Shown here one piece after another: positions 5,610-6,791 of a stretch of DNA of 6,791 nt. The notes under the pieces are model-generated. The model searched no databases. It had not been told where the DNA came from and was given only the letters and a program-made list of their open reading frames with translations. The stretch is taken from contig DRLE01000020.1 in assembly GCA_011051475.1 (NCBI GenBank), positions 1-6,791 on the forward strand, read 5' to 3'. The DNA comes from Gammaproteobacteria bacterium. GTDB taxonomy: Bacteria; Pseudomonadota; Gammaproteobacteria; SZUA-229. Within the stretch, counting starts at the first letter, position 1, and each line of letters opens with the position of its first letter. A program made the position numbers and the translations under genes.

Positions 5610-6740
5610 CTAAAATGCCTGATTGATACTGGCGTAGATGGAAGCCTCATCCTCGCTGGTGTAGGCCACATTGACGCGGTAATCCAGCTGCTGCTTTTCC
5701 GCCAGAATATAGTGCACGCCCAGACCACCGCTGTAATAATCGCCGTTATCCGCCTCACGATTGCCCGCAGTCGTGCCCTTTGATCCACCGGTAAGGCTGG
5801 CATAGCCGGCAAAAGCGGTCAACCTGAAACGCGACTGCCCAACCCTGTAGCGATATTCCCCCTGGGCGGCCAGCATGTGGCGGGTCTTGTACAGGCCGAT
5901 TGGAAAGCCCCTGATAATGTTTCGCGCGCCAAGCGCGGCCAGTGCGCCATCCGGCGTGTTCTCACTGGAATACTGCCCGTAAAGCTGCATGGCGAAAACG
6001 TCGGCCGACCTTATGCCATGAATATACTTTCTGGCATTGAGGGTAAGATTATAGTAGGCCGCATTGATGCCCATAAACTCGGGAAAATGGTTCGCCACCA
6101 GATCCACCCAGCTTGAATTCGTCGGGTAGAACTTCTCGCTTTTTGTCCGGGTATCATAGGACAGGGTCAGGCCATAACCACCGCGCGAGGCATCCTCAAT
6201 GCCGCGCGACTTAAGAAACAGTTCACCGGCCAGGTTCGTACCACTGAACGACTGGTCGATATATACCAGTTGTCCGCCGAGGTAAAAATGCGGCTTTATC
6301 CGGTACATCAACTGCTGGCCAATCACATAGATATTCACGTTATACTGAATACCATCATCAGGGTTTATCGGCAGGGAAACCGGCGGCAGCCAGTCGGCGG
6401 GAAAATCAAAGCCCGAGTTGTTGTACAGCATGCCCGCCACCGTATTCGACTGCCAGCGGTCGCTGTCGAAAAACATCTTGTTGATGGCAAATAGATTGTA
6501 GCTGTCGGTGTTCGTATACTGGCCGTTGAGAATGGCCTGTGACGGTGACGAAGCCTTGTCGGCATGATAGATACCCGTCAGCATGGCGCCCACGCCCGTG
6601 CCCGAACTCGGATTGGATGACAACGTGGGCATGGCGCGATAGGTCACCCCCTGCCCTGCCGTTTCGCCGGACTCTTCCGCGAGAGATGGCTGCGCCAGCG
6701 CCGCCAGCATAAGCATGCCGAAAGTAACAAATCGTTTCAT
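5610..6740 (-). CDS. Omp85-type surface antigen barrel (no POTRA), outer membrane
   Basis: This is a 376-residue predicted outer-membrane barrel of the bacterial surface antigen (BamA/D15) superfamily. Residues 1-21 form a signal peptide (Lys-Arg, then a hydrophobic core, cleaved after Ser-Leu-Ala). The mature protein goes straight into the barrel: PTLSSNPSSGTGVGAM (38-53) is the usual first strand, LSYDTRTKSEKFYPTN (193-208) matches the YDtR...P..G region, and NIIRGFPIGLY (274-284) carries the RGF version of the family's VRGF/Y motif on loop 6. The chain ends in Ala-Phe, a barrel-assembly signal. BamA is about 800 residues with five POTRA domains; here none are present, so it is not BamA or TamA. 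Small barrels of this sort are mostly uncharacterised. The frame stays open upstream with a TTG at 6788, but the ATG at 6740 is chosen because the signal peptide begins there. Confidence 0.82.
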   Translation of the reverse strand: MKRFVTFGMLMLAALAQPSLAEESGETAGQGVTYRAMPTLSSNPSSGTGVGAMLTGIYHADKASSPSQAILNGQYTNTDSYNLFAINKMFFDSDRWQSNTVAGMLYNNSGFDFPADWLPPVSLPINPDDGIQYNVNIYVIGQQLMYRIKPHFYLGGQLVYIDQSFSGTNLAGELFLKSRGIEDASRGGYGLTLSYDTRTKSEKFYPTNSSWVDLVANHFPEFMGINAAYYNLTLNARKYIHGIRSADVFAMQLYGQYSSENTPDGALAALGARNIIRGFPIGLYKTRHMLAAQGEYRYRVGQSRFRLTAFAGYASLTGGSKGTTAGNREADNGDYYSGGLGVHYILAEKQQLDYRVNVAYTSEDEASIYASINQAF

Positions 6741-6751
6741 TGAATAACCAT
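6737..6751 (-). other. Possible four-codon leader ORF overlapping the barrel gene start
   Basis: On the - strand AAAGG (6762-6758) lies 6 nt before an ATG at 6751, which opens a four-codon frame (Met-Val-Ile-Gln). Its TGA overlaps the ATG of the barrel gene as ATGA. The same AAAGG is 17 nt from the barrel gene ATG, too far for direct use, so coupled re-initiation is conceivable. So short a frame may be chance. Confidence 0.2.
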
Positions 6752-6791
6752 AAAAAACCTTTACGGGCGGAACCAGGCAGTCTAGCAAAAC

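Overview
The window looks like chromosomal DNA of a Gram-negative proteobacterium, most likely a gammaproteobacterium. Two genes encode secreted beta-barrel outer-membrane proteins that end in phenylalanine, one encodes a lipoprotein with a lipobox, and one encodes a DsrC/TusE-fold protein. The coding sequence is moderately GC-rich. DsrC-family proteins are typical of sulfur-metabolising proteobacteria and, as TusE, of gammaproteobacteria in general, but the sequence alone does not fix the genus. There are no tRNA or rRNA genes, CRISPR arrays, insertion sequences or phage genes.

Layout. On the + strand, the C-terminal half of UDP-glucose 4-epimerase (galE, cut by the left edge) is followed 39 nt later by a long MipA/OmpV-like outer-membrane protein (597-2021). 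All remaining genes are on the - strand and converge on it. In transcription order they are an Omp85-type surface-antigen barrel without POTRA domains (6740-5610), a DsrC-like protein (5422-5111), a radical SAM protein (4958-3177) and a helical lipoprotein (3165-2092). The last two are only 11 nt apart and are almost certainly co-transcribed. The DsrC-like and radical SAM genes are separated by 152 nt that are rich in inverted repeats and end in a consensus TATAAT just before the radical SAM start.

How the genes may work together. galE supplies UDP-galactose for surface polysaccharide or LPS, and the next gene encodes an outer-membrane barrel, so the + strand side has a cell-envelope theme. 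On the - strand, the most interesting unit is the radical SAM enzyme plus lipoprotein pair. The enzyme has the cluster motif CxxxCxxC, a GGD motif and a large N-terminal helical region, but no cysteine-rich SPASM domain. Its substrate cannot be read from the sequence. The DsrC-like protein upstream keeps the internal CysB but has serine exactly where the catalytic C-terminal CysA should be, followed by a nine-residue tail. It is therefore neither a canonical DsrC nor a canonical TusE. Whether the DsrC-like, radical SAM and lipoprotein genes form one functional system is inference from order and strand only.
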